In this document: positions 1-8,855 of the stretch, in pieces
Position numbering within the stretch: the first letter of the stretch is position 1
How the letters are laid out: the number at the start of each line of letters is the position of its first letter
Source: Alcanivorax sp.
GTDB lineage: Bacteria > Pseudomonadota > Gammaproteobacteria > Pseudomonadales > Alcanivoracaceae
Length of the DNA stretch: 8,894 nt
Direction: 5' to 3'
Assembly (NCBI GenBank): GCA_007135015.1
Contig: SLJS01000383.1
Location: 1 to 8,894, forward strand
Notes under the pieces: generated by a model
Database searches by the model: none
Seen by the model: the letters and a program-made list of their open reading frames with translations, nothing else
What the model was told of the DNA's origin: nothing
Translations under genes and position numbers: made by a program

Positions 1-302
1 ATGGCCGATGCCTGGGAGCGTCGGGGCGAGGCCCTGGTGCGACGGCTGCTTCACGAAGAGGAGTTCCGCATGTGGCAGGGCCGGCGCCAGCCCGAGCGCT
101 GGCTGGCGAAACGCTTCGCCGCCAAGGAGGCGCTGCTCAAGGCGCTGGGAACCGGGCTGCGGCAGGGCATTCGCTGGTGCGATATCGCGGTGCTGCCGGA
201 TGAGCTGGGCTGTCCGGAGGTGTTCTTCCACGGGGTGGCCCGGGCAAGGCTGGAGCAGCTCGGCGGCTGTCGCGCCCGGGTGTCGATCAGTGACGAAGAA
301 GA

Positions 303-3053
<2,751 letters not shown>

Positions 3054-3169
3054 CTTCTGTCACCGTGACGGTATCGTTGCGCCGCACACCGGCCCCGTTG
3101 CCACAACCATTGCAACGGCCTTGCAGAAAGGGACCGCGGACAGGGGCAATGATGCCTGATCCCGGCTCT

Positions 3170-3197
3170 CCGGGCGACGGGCGCCCGGCGGTTTTTT
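3170..3197 (+). terminator. Intrinsic-terminator-like hairpin with T6 tail, no gene directly upstream on its strand
   Basis: A 7-bp perfect GC stem CCGGGCG (3170-3176) / CGCCCGG (3182-3188) with 5-nt loop ACGGG is followed by CGG and then TTTTTT (3192-3197). Shape and orientation are those of a Rho-independent terminator on the plus strand. Plus-strand DNA to its left is antisense to barA, so it would end an unannotated RNA, an antisense read-through from acpS, or an early cysM leader. Confidence 0.55.
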
Positions 3198-3286
3198 CGC
3201 TCCGGCGCCGGCCGCCGGTGCACCCTGGCCCGCAAGGTTTGGTCAAGCCTTTGATATCACGGATAAAATAAAATGGAAGGGTGTGT

Positions 3287-3322
3287 GCCTGCCGGCGGGC
3301 GTGCCCTGCGGCAGGCTGTTTT
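3287..3322 (+). terminator. Hairpin with T-rich tail in the cysM leader, possible attenuator
   Basis: An 8-bp perfect stem GCCTGCCG (3287-3294) / CGGCAGGC (3309-3316) is followed directly by TGTTTT (3317-3322). Its 14-nt loop contains a further GGG/CCC pairing. It points towards cysM and lies 70-100 bp before it. If transcription starts upstream, for example from the AT-rich patch at 3251-3273, this would act as a leader terminator or attenuator. If cysM starts from the nearer candidate promoter it may only block incoming transcription. The U-tract is short, so function is uncertain. Confidence 0.35.
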
Positions 3323-3342
3323 CCGTAGCGCGAAACACTGTT

Positions 3343-3371
3343 TTGTTTCCCGGCCCGCTGTGCGCTACTGT
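3343..3371 (+). promoter_or_regulatory. Candidate sigma-70 promoter of cysM
   Basis: TTGTTT (3343-3348) and TACTGT (3366-3371) are separated by 17 bp and match the -35 and -10 consensus at 3/6 and 4/6 positions. The start would fall near 3378, giving a short leader. An alternative is TTGGTC (3239-3244) with GATAAA (3262-3267), also 17 bp apart. Both are weak; the evidence is spacing and position only. Confidence 0.22.
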
Positions 3372-3385
3372 TCGCCATCACCACT

Positions 3386-3389
3386 GGAG
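3386..3389 (+). promoter_or_regulatory. Ribosome binding site that decides the cysM start
   Basis: GGAG lies 4 nt before the ATG at 3394 and 13 nt before the next in-frame ATG at 3403. The spacing is a little short for 3394 but too long for 3403, so 3394 is preferred. Confidence 0.55.
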
Positions 3390-3393
3390 TAGA

Positions 3394-4308
3394 ATGGCCC
3401 CCATGAGATATCCGACCATTGAAACCACGGTGGGTAACACGCCCCTGGTGCAGCTCAAGCGCATGCCGGGCGAGACCACCAACACCATCCTGGTGAAGCT
3501 CGAAGGGAACAATCCGGCGGGCTCGGTCAAGGACCGGCCGGCACTGAACATGATTCGCCGGGCCGAGGAACGTGGCGATATCCGCTCCGGCGACGTGCTG
3601 GTGGAGGCCACCAGTGGCAACACCGGCATTGCGCTGGCCATGGCCGCGGCCATGCGCGGCTATCGCATCAAGCTGATCATGCCCGAGAACCAGAGCCAGG
3701 AGCGCCGCGACGCCATGACCGCCTATGGCGCGGAGCTGATCCTGGTCAGCGCCGACGAGGGCATGGAAGGCGCCCGGGACCTGGCCCAGTCCATGGCGGA
3801 GCGGGGCGAGGGCATCCTGCTGGACCAGTTCGCCAATCCGGACAACCCGGCTGCCCATTACGAGGGCACGGGCCCGGAGATCTGGCGCGATACCGGCGGC
3901 GAGATTACCCACTTCATCAGTTCCATGGGCACCACGGGCACCATCATGGGCTGCTCGCGCTATTTCAACGAGGTCAATCCCGACATCGAGATCATCGGGC
4001 TGCAGCCCACGGACGGCTCGCGGATTCCCGGCATCCGGCGCTGGCCGGAGGCCTATCTGCCGAAGATCTTCGATGCCTCGGTGGTGGACCGGATCATGGA
4101 CATGGACCAGGCGCTGGCGGAGGAGACCATGCGGCGGCTTTCCCGGGAAGAGGGGATCAGCTGCGGTGTCTCCTCCGGCGGCGCCGTGGCCGGCGCGCTG
4201 CGTCTTTCCGAAGAGGTGGAAAACGCGGTGATCGTCGCCATTGTCTGCGACCGGGGCGACCGGTACCTGTCCACCGGGGTGTTCGGGGAAGGGGCAAGGG
4301 ACAAGTAA
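3394..4308 (+). CDS. cysM: Cysteine synthase B (O-acetylserine sulfhydrylase B)
   Basis: Cytosolic PLP enzyme that makes cysteine from O-acetylserine and sulfide; the CysM isoform can also use thiosulfate, giving S-sulfocysteine. The 304-aa product is close in length to E. coli CysM (303). Visible motifs: NTPLVQLKRM near the N-terminus; GNNPAGSVKDR with PLP-lysine K46; substrate loop TSGNTG (73-78); phosphate-binding GTTGT (179-183); and SSGG (260-263). The IPGIRRWPEAYLP block (211-223) and GNNPAGSVKDR separate CysM from CysK. The start at 3394 (MAPMRYPTIE) is chosen from the ribosome binding site and family length; 3403 is the alternative and an open stretch back to 3283 is rejected. The last five codons (GARDK) and the TAA stop are written by heptamer repeat DNA rather than by a family-like C-terminus. 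Divergent from barA, upstream of the exonuclease gene. Confidence 0.95.
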   Translation: MAPMRYPTIETTVGNTPLVQLKRMPGETTNTILVKLEGNNPAGSVKDRPALNMIRRAEERGDIRSGDVLVEATSGNTGIALAMAAAMRGYRIKLIMPENQSQERRDAMTAYGAELILVSADEGMEGARDLAQSMAERGEGILLDQFANPDNPAAHYEGTGPEIWRDTGGEITHFISSMGTTGTIMGCSRYFNEVNPDIEIIGLQPTDGSRIPGIRRWPEAYLPKIFDASVVDRIMDMDQALAEETMRRLSREEGISCGVSSGGAVAGALRLSEEVENAVIVAIVCDRGDRYLSTGVFGEGARDK

Positions 4309-4381
4309 CAAGGGACAAGGGACAAGGGACAAGGGACAAGGGACAAGGGACAAGGGACAAGGAACAGGAGACAAGGAACAA
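4291..4381 (+). repeat. Heptamer tandem array, consensus GGGACAA, 13 units
   Basis: Ninety-one bases form exactly 13 units of 7 bp in one register. In order: GGGGCAA, GGGACAA, GTAACAA (which contains the cysM stop), seven perfect GGGACAA copies (4312-4360), then GGAACAG, GAGACAA and GGAACAA. Perfect copies in the core with degenerate ends are typical of arrays maintained by replication slippage. The array begins inside the cysM coding end and occupies most of the gap before the exonuclease gene. Heptamer short tandem repeats (STRRs) are known from other bacteria; I cannot say from sequence alone whether this is a named family. Confidence 0.95.
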
Positions 4382-4400
4382 ACATTTCTTAGCGGTTGTC

Positions 4401-4428
4401 TTGCTCCTTGCCCCTTGTCCCTTGCCCC
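4401..4428 (-). repeat. Four inverted units of the same heptamer
   Basis: Reading the plus strand, 4401-4428 is TTGCTCC, TTGCCCC, TTGTCCC, TTGCCCC. These are reverse complements of GGAGCAA, GGGGCAA, GGGACAA and GGGGCAA, the same variants seen in the direct array. A 19-bp unrelated spacer (4382-4400) separates the two arms. The arrangement resembles a long direct arm facing a short inverted arm. Confidence 0.9.
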
Positions 4429-4436
4429 TCTATATC

Positions 4437-4441
4437 AGAGG
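4437..4441 (+). promoter_or_regulatory. Ribosome binding site of the exonuclease gene, able to pair with upstream CCTCT
   Basis: AGAGG lies 6 nt before the ATG at 4448, which fixes that start over the open stretch running back to 4241. The five bases CCTCT (4427-4431), partly from the last inverted heptamer, are its exact complement with a 5-nt loop, so the site can be hidden in a small hairpin. Confidence 0.7.
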
Positions 4442-4447
4442 TCTTTC

Positions 4448-5230
4448 ATGAACACACTCGTCTTCGATATCGAGACCGTTCCCGACCTGGATGGCGGGCG
4501 GCGGATCTATGAGCTTGAAGGGCTTGATGACCGGGACACGGCCAATGCCCTGTTCAATATTCGCCGTCAGGAAACCGGCAGCGAATTCCTGCGCCTGCAT
4601 CTGCACCGTGTGGTGGCCATATCGGTGGTGCTGCGCTCGAACTCCGGGCTCCGGGTCTGGTCCCTGGGAGACGAGAGCAGTGACGAGAAGGAAATCATCG
4701 AGCGCTTCTATGACGGTATCGAGCGTTTCAGCCCGCAGCTGGTGAGCTGGAACGGGGCCGGGTTCGACCTGCCGGTGCTGCACTACCGTGCGCTGCTGCA
4801 CGGGGTGCAGGCCGGGCGCTACTGGGAGACCGGCGACGAGGATCGGGCCTTTCGTTTCGACAACTACCTGAACCGTTTTCACCAGCGGCATCTGGACCTG
4901 ATGGATGTGCTGGCACTGTACAACAATCGTGCCTTTGCCCCGCTGGACCAGATTGCCACCCTGCTGGGTTTCCCCGGCAAGATGGGCATGAGCGGCGCCC
5001 AGGTTTTCGACGAGTTCCAGGCGGGCAACCTGCGCGGCATCCGCGAGTACTGCGAGACCGATGTACTCAACACCTGGCTGGTATTCCTGCGCTTTCAGCT
5101 GCTGCGCGGCCAGCTGGACCCCGCTGGCTACGAGCAGGAGCTTGACCGACTGCGCGAATATCTCCGCGACGAGGACCAGGAACATTTCCGGGCCTTCCTG
5201 GCCGCCTGGGAAGAGCAGGGCCGCGGCTGA
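4448..5230 (+). CDS. Predicted 3'-5' exonuclease, DEDDy type (PolB exonuclease-like)
   Basis: 260-aa soluble protein with the three exonuclease motifs of the DnaQ-like fold. ExoI is FDIETVPD with D7 and E9; ExoII is SWNGAGFDLPVL with D107; ExoIII is YCETD with Y201 and D205, the YxxxD form that defines the DEDDy subgroup. The family is the stand-alone 'predicted 3'-5' exonuclease related to the PolB exonuclease domain' (Pfam PF10108-like). It should remove nucleotides from single-stranded 3' ends in a metal-dependent way; DNA versus RNA substrate and physiological role are not established by the sequence. No polymerase, helicase or RNA-binding domain is attached. The start at ATG 4448 puts FDIET at residues 6-10, as expected; the upstream open frame is only repeat-encoded GTRDKGQ. 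It is 1 nt from rlmD, so translation is probably coupled. All catalytic residues are present, so it is likely active. Confidence 0.9.
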   Translation: MNTLVFDIETVPDLDGGRRIYELEGLDDRDTANALFNIRRQETGSEFLRLHLHRVVAISVVLRSNSGLRVWSLGDESSDEKEIIERFYDGIERFSPQLVSWNGAGFDLPVLHYRALLHGVQAGRYWETGDEDRAFRFDNYLNRFHQRHLDLMDVLALYNNRAFAPLDQIATLLGFPGKMGMSGAQVFDEFQAGNLRGIREYCETDVLNTWLVFLRFQLLRGQLDPAGYEQELDRLREYLRDEDQEHFRAFLAAWEEQGRG

Positions 5231-5231
5231 T

Positions 5232-6563
5232 ATGGGACGTCGCAGTCGCAGGAACCGATTGCCGCCGGAGCCGGTGGAGGCGGTGATCGAGAATCTTTCC
5301 CATGATGGTCGTGGCATCGCCCGCCTCGAAGGCAAGACGGTGTTTGTCGCCAATGCGCTGCCCGGCGAACGGGTGATGTTCCGGTATACGCGCCTGCAGC
5401 GAAAGTTCGACCAGGGGCGCGCCGTGGAGATTCTGGATGCCTCTCCGGAGCGGGTGGAGCCCGCCTGCCCCCACGCCGACCTTTGCGGCGGCTGCAGCCT
5501 GCAGCACCTGGGCTCCCGCCACCAGCTCCGGCACAAGGAAGGGATGCTGGCCGAGCAGCTGGCGCATTTCGGGGGCCTGGAGCCCGGCGAATGGCTGGAG
5601 CCGGTCACCGGCCCGGTCACCGGCTATCGCGGCAAGGCGCGCCTGGGCGTGAAGTATGTGGACGGTCGCGGCACGGCCCTGGTGGGGTTCCGGGAGAAGG
5701 GCAACAGCCTGATCGCGGACATTCAGCAGTGCGAGGTGCTGCTTCCGCAAGTGGGCCATCGTCTGATGGAGCTTCGGGAGCTGGTCAATGGCCTGGATTG
5801 CCGGCGCCGGTTGCCGCAGATCGAACTGGCCGCCGGCGAGGAGACGCTGGCCCTGGTGTTTCGGCACATGGATCCGCTATCGGAGGCGGACCAGCGGGCC
5901 ATCACGGACTTCTGCCGCGAACGTCAGTGGCACTGCTATCTGCAGCCGGGCAACGAGACCACCGTGCATCGTGTCTGGCCCGAGACCGGTGCCGAACGGC
6001 TCTGGTATCGGCATCCTGACTTCGATCTGGAGCTTGGCTTTCATCCCTGTGACTTCACCCAGGTCAATGCGGTGATCAATCGCCGGATGGTGAAGCTGGC
6101 ACTGGATTTGCTTGATATCGACGGCCACCACCGGGTACTGGACCTGTTCAGCGGCCTGGGCAACTTCAGTCTGCCCGCCGCGCGGCGGGCAGGCCACGTA
6201 ACGGGGGTGGAGGTGGGCGAATCAATGGTGGAGCGCGGATTCGAGAATGCCCGCCACAATGGCCTGGAGAACCTCGGCTTCCACGCGGCTGATCTCACCC
6301 GGGAGCCGGAGCTGTCCGGCTGGGCCGGCGAACACTATGATCGGGTGTTGCTGGATCCGCCGCGCAGCGGAGCCGCCGAAGTGATGGAATGGCTGCCCCG
6401 GACCGGCGCCGACAGGGTGGTTTATGTATCCTGCAATCCGGCCACCCTGGCACGGGATGCGGGGGAACTGGAAAAACAGGGTTTCGCCCTCACCAAGGTC
6501 GGTGTAATAGACATGTTTCCGCACACCGCGCATGTGGAGTCGATCGCGCTGCTGGAACGGTAG
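5232..6563 (+). CDS. rlmD: 23S rRNA (uracil1939-C5)-methyltransferase RlmD
   Basis: SAM-dependent enzyme that makes m5U at position 1939 of 23S rRNA, formerly RumA. The 443 residues compare with 433 in E. coli. An N-terminal TRAM RNA-binding domain spans about 12-70. The iron-sulfur cluster ligands C79, C85, C88 (CPHADLCGGC) and C167 are all present. The SAM-binding DLFSGLGNFSLP motif is at 304-315, LLDPPRSG at 373-380, the nucleophile C401 in SCNPATLARD, and the catalytic base E436 near the C-terminus. The start at ATG 5232 gives the usual short basic tail before TRAM; the frame stays open further upstream but that part is antiphase to the exonuclease gene. Only 1 nt separates it from the exonuclease stop and no strong ribosome binding site is visible, so translational coupling is likely. 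A 12-bp tandem repeat of the palindrome CCGGTCACCGG (5601-5623) encodes VTGPVTG. Confidence 0.96.
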   Translation: MGRRSRRNRLPPEPVEAVIENLSHDGRGIARLEGKTVFVANALPGERVMFRYTRLQRKFDQGRAVEILDASPERVEPACPHADLCGGCSLQHLGSRHQLRHKEGMLAEQLAHFGGLEPGEWLEPVTGPVTGYRGKARLGVKYVDGRGTALVGFREKGNSLIADIQQCEVLLPQVGHRLMELRELVNGLDCRRRLPQIELAAGEETLALVFRHMDPLSEADQRAITDFCRERQWHCYLQPGNETTVHRVWPETGAERLWYRHPDFDLELGFHPCDFTQVNAVINRRMVKLALDLLDIDGHHRVLDLFSGLGNFSLPAARRAGHVTGVEVGESMVERGFENARHNGLENLGFHAADLTREPELSGWAGEHYDRVLLDPPRSGAAEVMEWLPRTGADRVVYVSCNPATLARDAGELEKQGFALTKVGVIDMFPHTAHVESIALLER

Positions 6564-6594
6564 CCTTTGCGGAACATGAACCGGAGTAACTGAC

Positions 6595-6627
6595 ATGACT
6601 CATTGGCGGAGATCCCGCAGATGGTAA
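6595..6627 (+). CDS. Possible 10-residue leader peptide overlapping the relA start
   Basis: ATG at 6595 has a well-placed GGAG (6583-6586, 8 nt upstream) and reads MTHWRRSRRW before TAA at 6625-6627. Four of its ten residues are arginine, two with the AGA codon that is rare in GC-rich genes, and two are tryptophan. Its stop overlaps the first bases of relA (ATGGTAA), the geometry of translational coupling. Very short ORFs arise by chance, so this is weak; it is recorded because of the position and ribosome binding site. Confidence 0.2.
   Translation: MTHWRRSRRW
6608..6611 (+). promoter_or_regulatory. Ribosome binding site of relA
   Basis: GGAG ends 9 nt before ATG 6621, supporting that start over the in-frame TTG at 6603, which lies upstream of this site. 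The 57-nt gap from rlmD (6564-6620) shows no clear promoter or terminator. Confidence 0.6.
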
Positions 6628-8855
6628 CGGTACGCCGGGAAAGTCCGGAAATCCTGCGGTCGGACCTGAATGGCTGGCTGGCGGACATGGCGCTGCGTTG
6701 CGAGCTGGCGGACACCGATTTGCTCGAGCACGCCTGCCACCGCGCCCGCGTCTGCGAGGAAGAGGCGGAACAGGCCGGCCGCCGCTGGCCCTACGGCATC
6801 GGCTGTTTCCGGATCGGCCTGGAGATGGCGGAGATCCTGGCCGGCCTGGGTGCCGACGAGGAGGCGCTTGCCGCGGCGGTGGTCTATCGCGCCGTGCGCG
6901 AGGGACAGCTCGAGCTGGCCAGCGTGGAGCGTGAGTTCGGCGCCCGGGTGGCCCGCCTGATCGAGGGCGTGTTGCGCATGGCTGCCATCGGCGGGGTGCT
7001 CAACCCCACCCGCAAGGTGGTGCTCGGCCAGCAGGAGGGACAGCTGGACAATGTGCGCCGCATGCTGGTGGCCATGATCGACGATGTGCGGGTGGTGCTG
7101 GTCAAGCTGGCCGAGCGGACGGTGATCATCCGCGCGCTCAAGGACAGTGAACCCGAGCGCCAGCGCAAGGTGGCCCGGGAAATCTTCGATATCTACGCAC
7201 CTCTGGCCCACCGGCTGGGCATCGGTCAGCTCAAGTGGGAGCTGGAGGACCTCTCGTTCCGGTACCTGCAGCCGGGCGCCTACAAGAAGGTGGCCCGCCT
7301 GCTCGACGAGAAGCGCCTCGACCGCGAGCGCTATATCGAAACGGTCACCGATGCCCTGCGCGAGCAGTTGCGTGAAGCGGGTATAGCCGGCGCGGAAGTC
7401 TACGGCCGCGTCAAGCATATCTACAGCATCTGGCGGAAGATGCAGAAGAAGCATCTGGACTTCTACGAGGTCTATGATGTGCGCGCGGTGCGGATTCTGG
7501 TGCCCACGGTGCGTGACTGCTATGCCGTGCTGGGGATCGTGCATTCGCTGTGGCAGCACCTTCCCCGGGAGTTCGACGACTATATTGCGCGGCCGAAGGA
7601 AAACGGATACCAGAGCCTGCATACCGCCGTGGTGGGCCCGGACCGCAAGATGCTGGAGGTGCAGATCCGCACCTTCGAGATGCACGAGGACGCGGAACTC
7701 GGTGTCTGCGCGCACTGGCAGTACAAGGAAGGCGCGGGCAAGCGCGGGCGGGGCGACCATGACAACAGGATCGCCTGGCTGCGCCAGGTGCTTGAATGGC
7801 ACGACGAACTCGGCGACGCCGGCCTGGCCAATGTGGTGGCCAACCTGCGTGACGAGAGCGGCAGCGAACGCGTTTATGTGTTTACGCCGGACGGGCATGT
7901 GGTGGACCTGGAGTCGGGCTCCACGCCGGTGGACTTCGCCTACCGGATCCACACCGAGGTGGGACACCGCTGTCGCGGCGCTCGGGTCAACGGACATATC
8001 GTGCCGCTCAATTACCGGCTGAAGACCGGCGAGCAGGTGGAGATCCTCACCGCCCGGGAGGAAGGACCCAGCCGCGACTGGCTCAACCCCTCGCTGAACT
8101 ATGTGCGCACGTCCTCGGCGCGGGCGCGCATACAGCAGTGGTTCAAGCGCCAGGACCGCTCCACGCACATCGAGCAGGGCAAACGGATACTGGAGCGTGA
8201 GCGTTCCCGCCTGGCCCTCGGCAAGGTGGATCTCGAGGAGCTGGCGCCGCATTTCAACCTGCGGGCCGGTGAGGATGTGCTGGCCGCGCTGGGCGCCGGT
8301 GACCTGCGCCCGGCCCAGCTGGTCAATCACCTACAGGGTGAACTCAGGCCTGATGTCGAACAGCGCCAGCTTGAACTGGACACGGGCAAGGCACGGCCCG
8401 ACGAGCCCGATATCACCATCGAGGGTGTCGGCGATCTGGCCACACAGATTGCTTTTTGCTGCAAGCCTGTACCCGGCGAACCGGTCATGGGCTATATCAC
8501 CCATGGCAGGGGGGTGACGGTACACGAGGCCAACTGCCCGAACCTGCTTGCCATGCAGTCCCGTGACCCGGATCGGGTCATCGAGGTGGCCTGGGGGGAT
8601 GCCGACCGCATCACCTATCCGGTGGATATCTTCGTGCGCGCCTGGGACCGCCCGGGCATCCTGCGGGACCTGCTCTCCGAGCTGGCCAACGAGAAGGTCA
8701 ATGTGACCGCCGCGCATACACAGAGCTACCCCCGGGACAACACCGCCACCATGCTGCTTACCATCGAGATCACGAGCCTGGGCAATCTGGGCAAGATTCT
8801 TGCCCGCATGGACCAGTTACCGAGCGTGCTGGAGGTCAGGCGGTACAAGAATTAG
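6621..8855 (+). CDS. relA: GTP pyrophosphokinase RelA, (p)ppGpp synthetase I
   Basis: Ribosome-associated enzyme that transfers pyrophosphate from ATP to GTP or GDP when uncharged tRNA enters the A site, starting the stringent response. At 744 aa it equals E. coli RelA in length. Domain order: pseudo-hydrolase domain about 25-200, in which the HD pair of SpoT/Rel is replaced by Y89-R90, so no (p)ppGpp hydrolysis is expected; synthetase about 235-370 with RVKHIYSIWRKM, EVYDVRA (the acidic ExxD form typical of monofunctional RelA), PKENGYQSLHT and EVQIRT; TGS about 415-478; helical region; zinc-finger region with C613, C614, H635 and C639; C-terminal ACT about 666-744. ATG 6621 is chosen because MVTVR matches the MVxVR start of known RelA proteins and has its own ribosome binding site. 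It follows rlmD as in E. coli. A mazG gene downstream would fit the usual order but lies outside the window. Confidence 0.97.
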   Translation: MVTVRRESPEILRSDLNGWLADMALRCELADTDLLEHACHRARVCEEEAEQAGRRWPYGIGCFRIGLEMAEILAGLGADEEALAAAVVYRAVREGQLELASVEREFGARVARLIEGVLRMAAIGGVLNPTRKVVLGQQEGQLDNVRRMLVAMIDDVRVVLVKLAERTVIIRALKDSEPERQRKVAREIFDIYAPLAHRLGIGQLKWELEDLSFRYLQPGAYKKVARLLDEKRLDRERYIETVTDALREQLREAGIAGAEVYGRVKHIYSIWRKMQKKHLDFYEVYDVRAVRILVPTVRDCYAVLGIVHSLWQHLPREFDDYIARPKENGYQSLHTAVVGPDRKMLEVQIRTFEMHEDAELGVCAHWQYKEGAGKRGRGDHDNRIAWLRQVLEWHDELGDAGLANVVANLRDESGSERVYVFTPDGHVVDLESGSTPVDFAYRIHTEVGHRCRGARVNGHIVPLNYRLKTGEQVEILTAREEGPSRDWLNPSLNYVRTSSARARIQQWFKRQDRSTHIEQGKRILERERSRLALGKVDLEELAPHFNLRAGEDVLAALGAGDLRPAQLVNHLQGELRPDVEQRQLELDTGKARPDEPDITIEGVGDLATQIAFCCKPVPGEPVMGYITHGRGVTVHEANCPNLLAMQSRDPDRVIEVAWGDADRITYPVDIFVRAWDRPGILRDLLSELANEKVNVTAAHTQSYPRDNTATMLLTIEITSLGNLGKILARMDQLPSVLEVRRYKN

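Larger units (their letters stand above)
3054..3393. other. Divergent barA-cysM intergenic region
   Basis: This 340-bp gap separates two divergently transcribed genes and must hold both promoters. Contents seen: a small palindrome ACCGTGACGGT (3062-3072) next to the barA start; an inverted repeat CCGTTGC/GCAACGG (3095-3101 and 3112-3118, 10-nt loop); a hairpin with a T6 tail (3170-3197); an AT-rich patch with TTGATATC and GATAAAATAAAAT (3251-3273); a second hairpin with a T-rich tail (3287-3322); and the cysM ribosome binding site. I found no convincing sigma-70 promoter for barA. The 37 in-frame codons open upstream of the chosen cysM start are not conserved-looking protein. Confidence 0.7.
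4290..4429 (+). repeat. Long inverted repeat between cysM and the exonuclease gene
   Basis: Bases 4290-4305 are perfectly complementary to 4414-4429, a 16-bp stem made of heptamer variants. A second, imperfect block continues inward, 4309-4318 against 4401-4410, with one mismatch and one G-U pair. Because the units are repeated, many slipped pairings are possible. In mRNA this would be a large hairpin right after the cysM stop; it lacks a following T-run, so it is not a typical intrinsic terminator. It may stabilise the cysM 3' end or reduce read-through (inference). Confidence 0.7.

Noticed and set aside
3129..3149. Degraded copy of the heptamer repeat (AGGGACC, GCGGACA, GGGGCAA) in the barA-cysM gap
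   Set aside because: Only the last unit matches a real array variant; three loosely similar heptamers in GC-rich DNA can be chance.
3283..3393. 37-codon upstream extension of cysM
   Set aside because: No similarity to CysM N-termini, it runs through the leader hairpin, and a ribosome binding site sits directly before 3394.
4291..4428. CRISPR array
   Set aside because: Units are contiguous 7-mers without unique spacers; repeat length and structure do not fit CRISPR.
4408..4436. Promoter made of TTGCCC (from a heptamer) and TATATC with 17-bp spacing before the exonuclease gene
   Set aside because: The spacing is right, but transcription would begin near 4443, after the ribosome binding site, leaving it out of the mRNA.
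4241..4447. N-terminal extension of the exonuclease with GTRDKGQ repeats
   Set aside because: It is antiphase cysM coding sequence plus array translation; the ATG at 4448 has a ribosome binding site and gives the family's normal N-terminus.
6603..6620. TTG start for relA six codons upstream
   Set aside because: The ribosome binding site GGAG lies downstream of it, and the MVxVR start of RelA homologues matches ATG 6621.
6600..8330. 576-codon minus-strand frame antisense to relA
   Set aside because: A shadow of GC-rich codon use; no known motif, and relA on the plus strand is full length.
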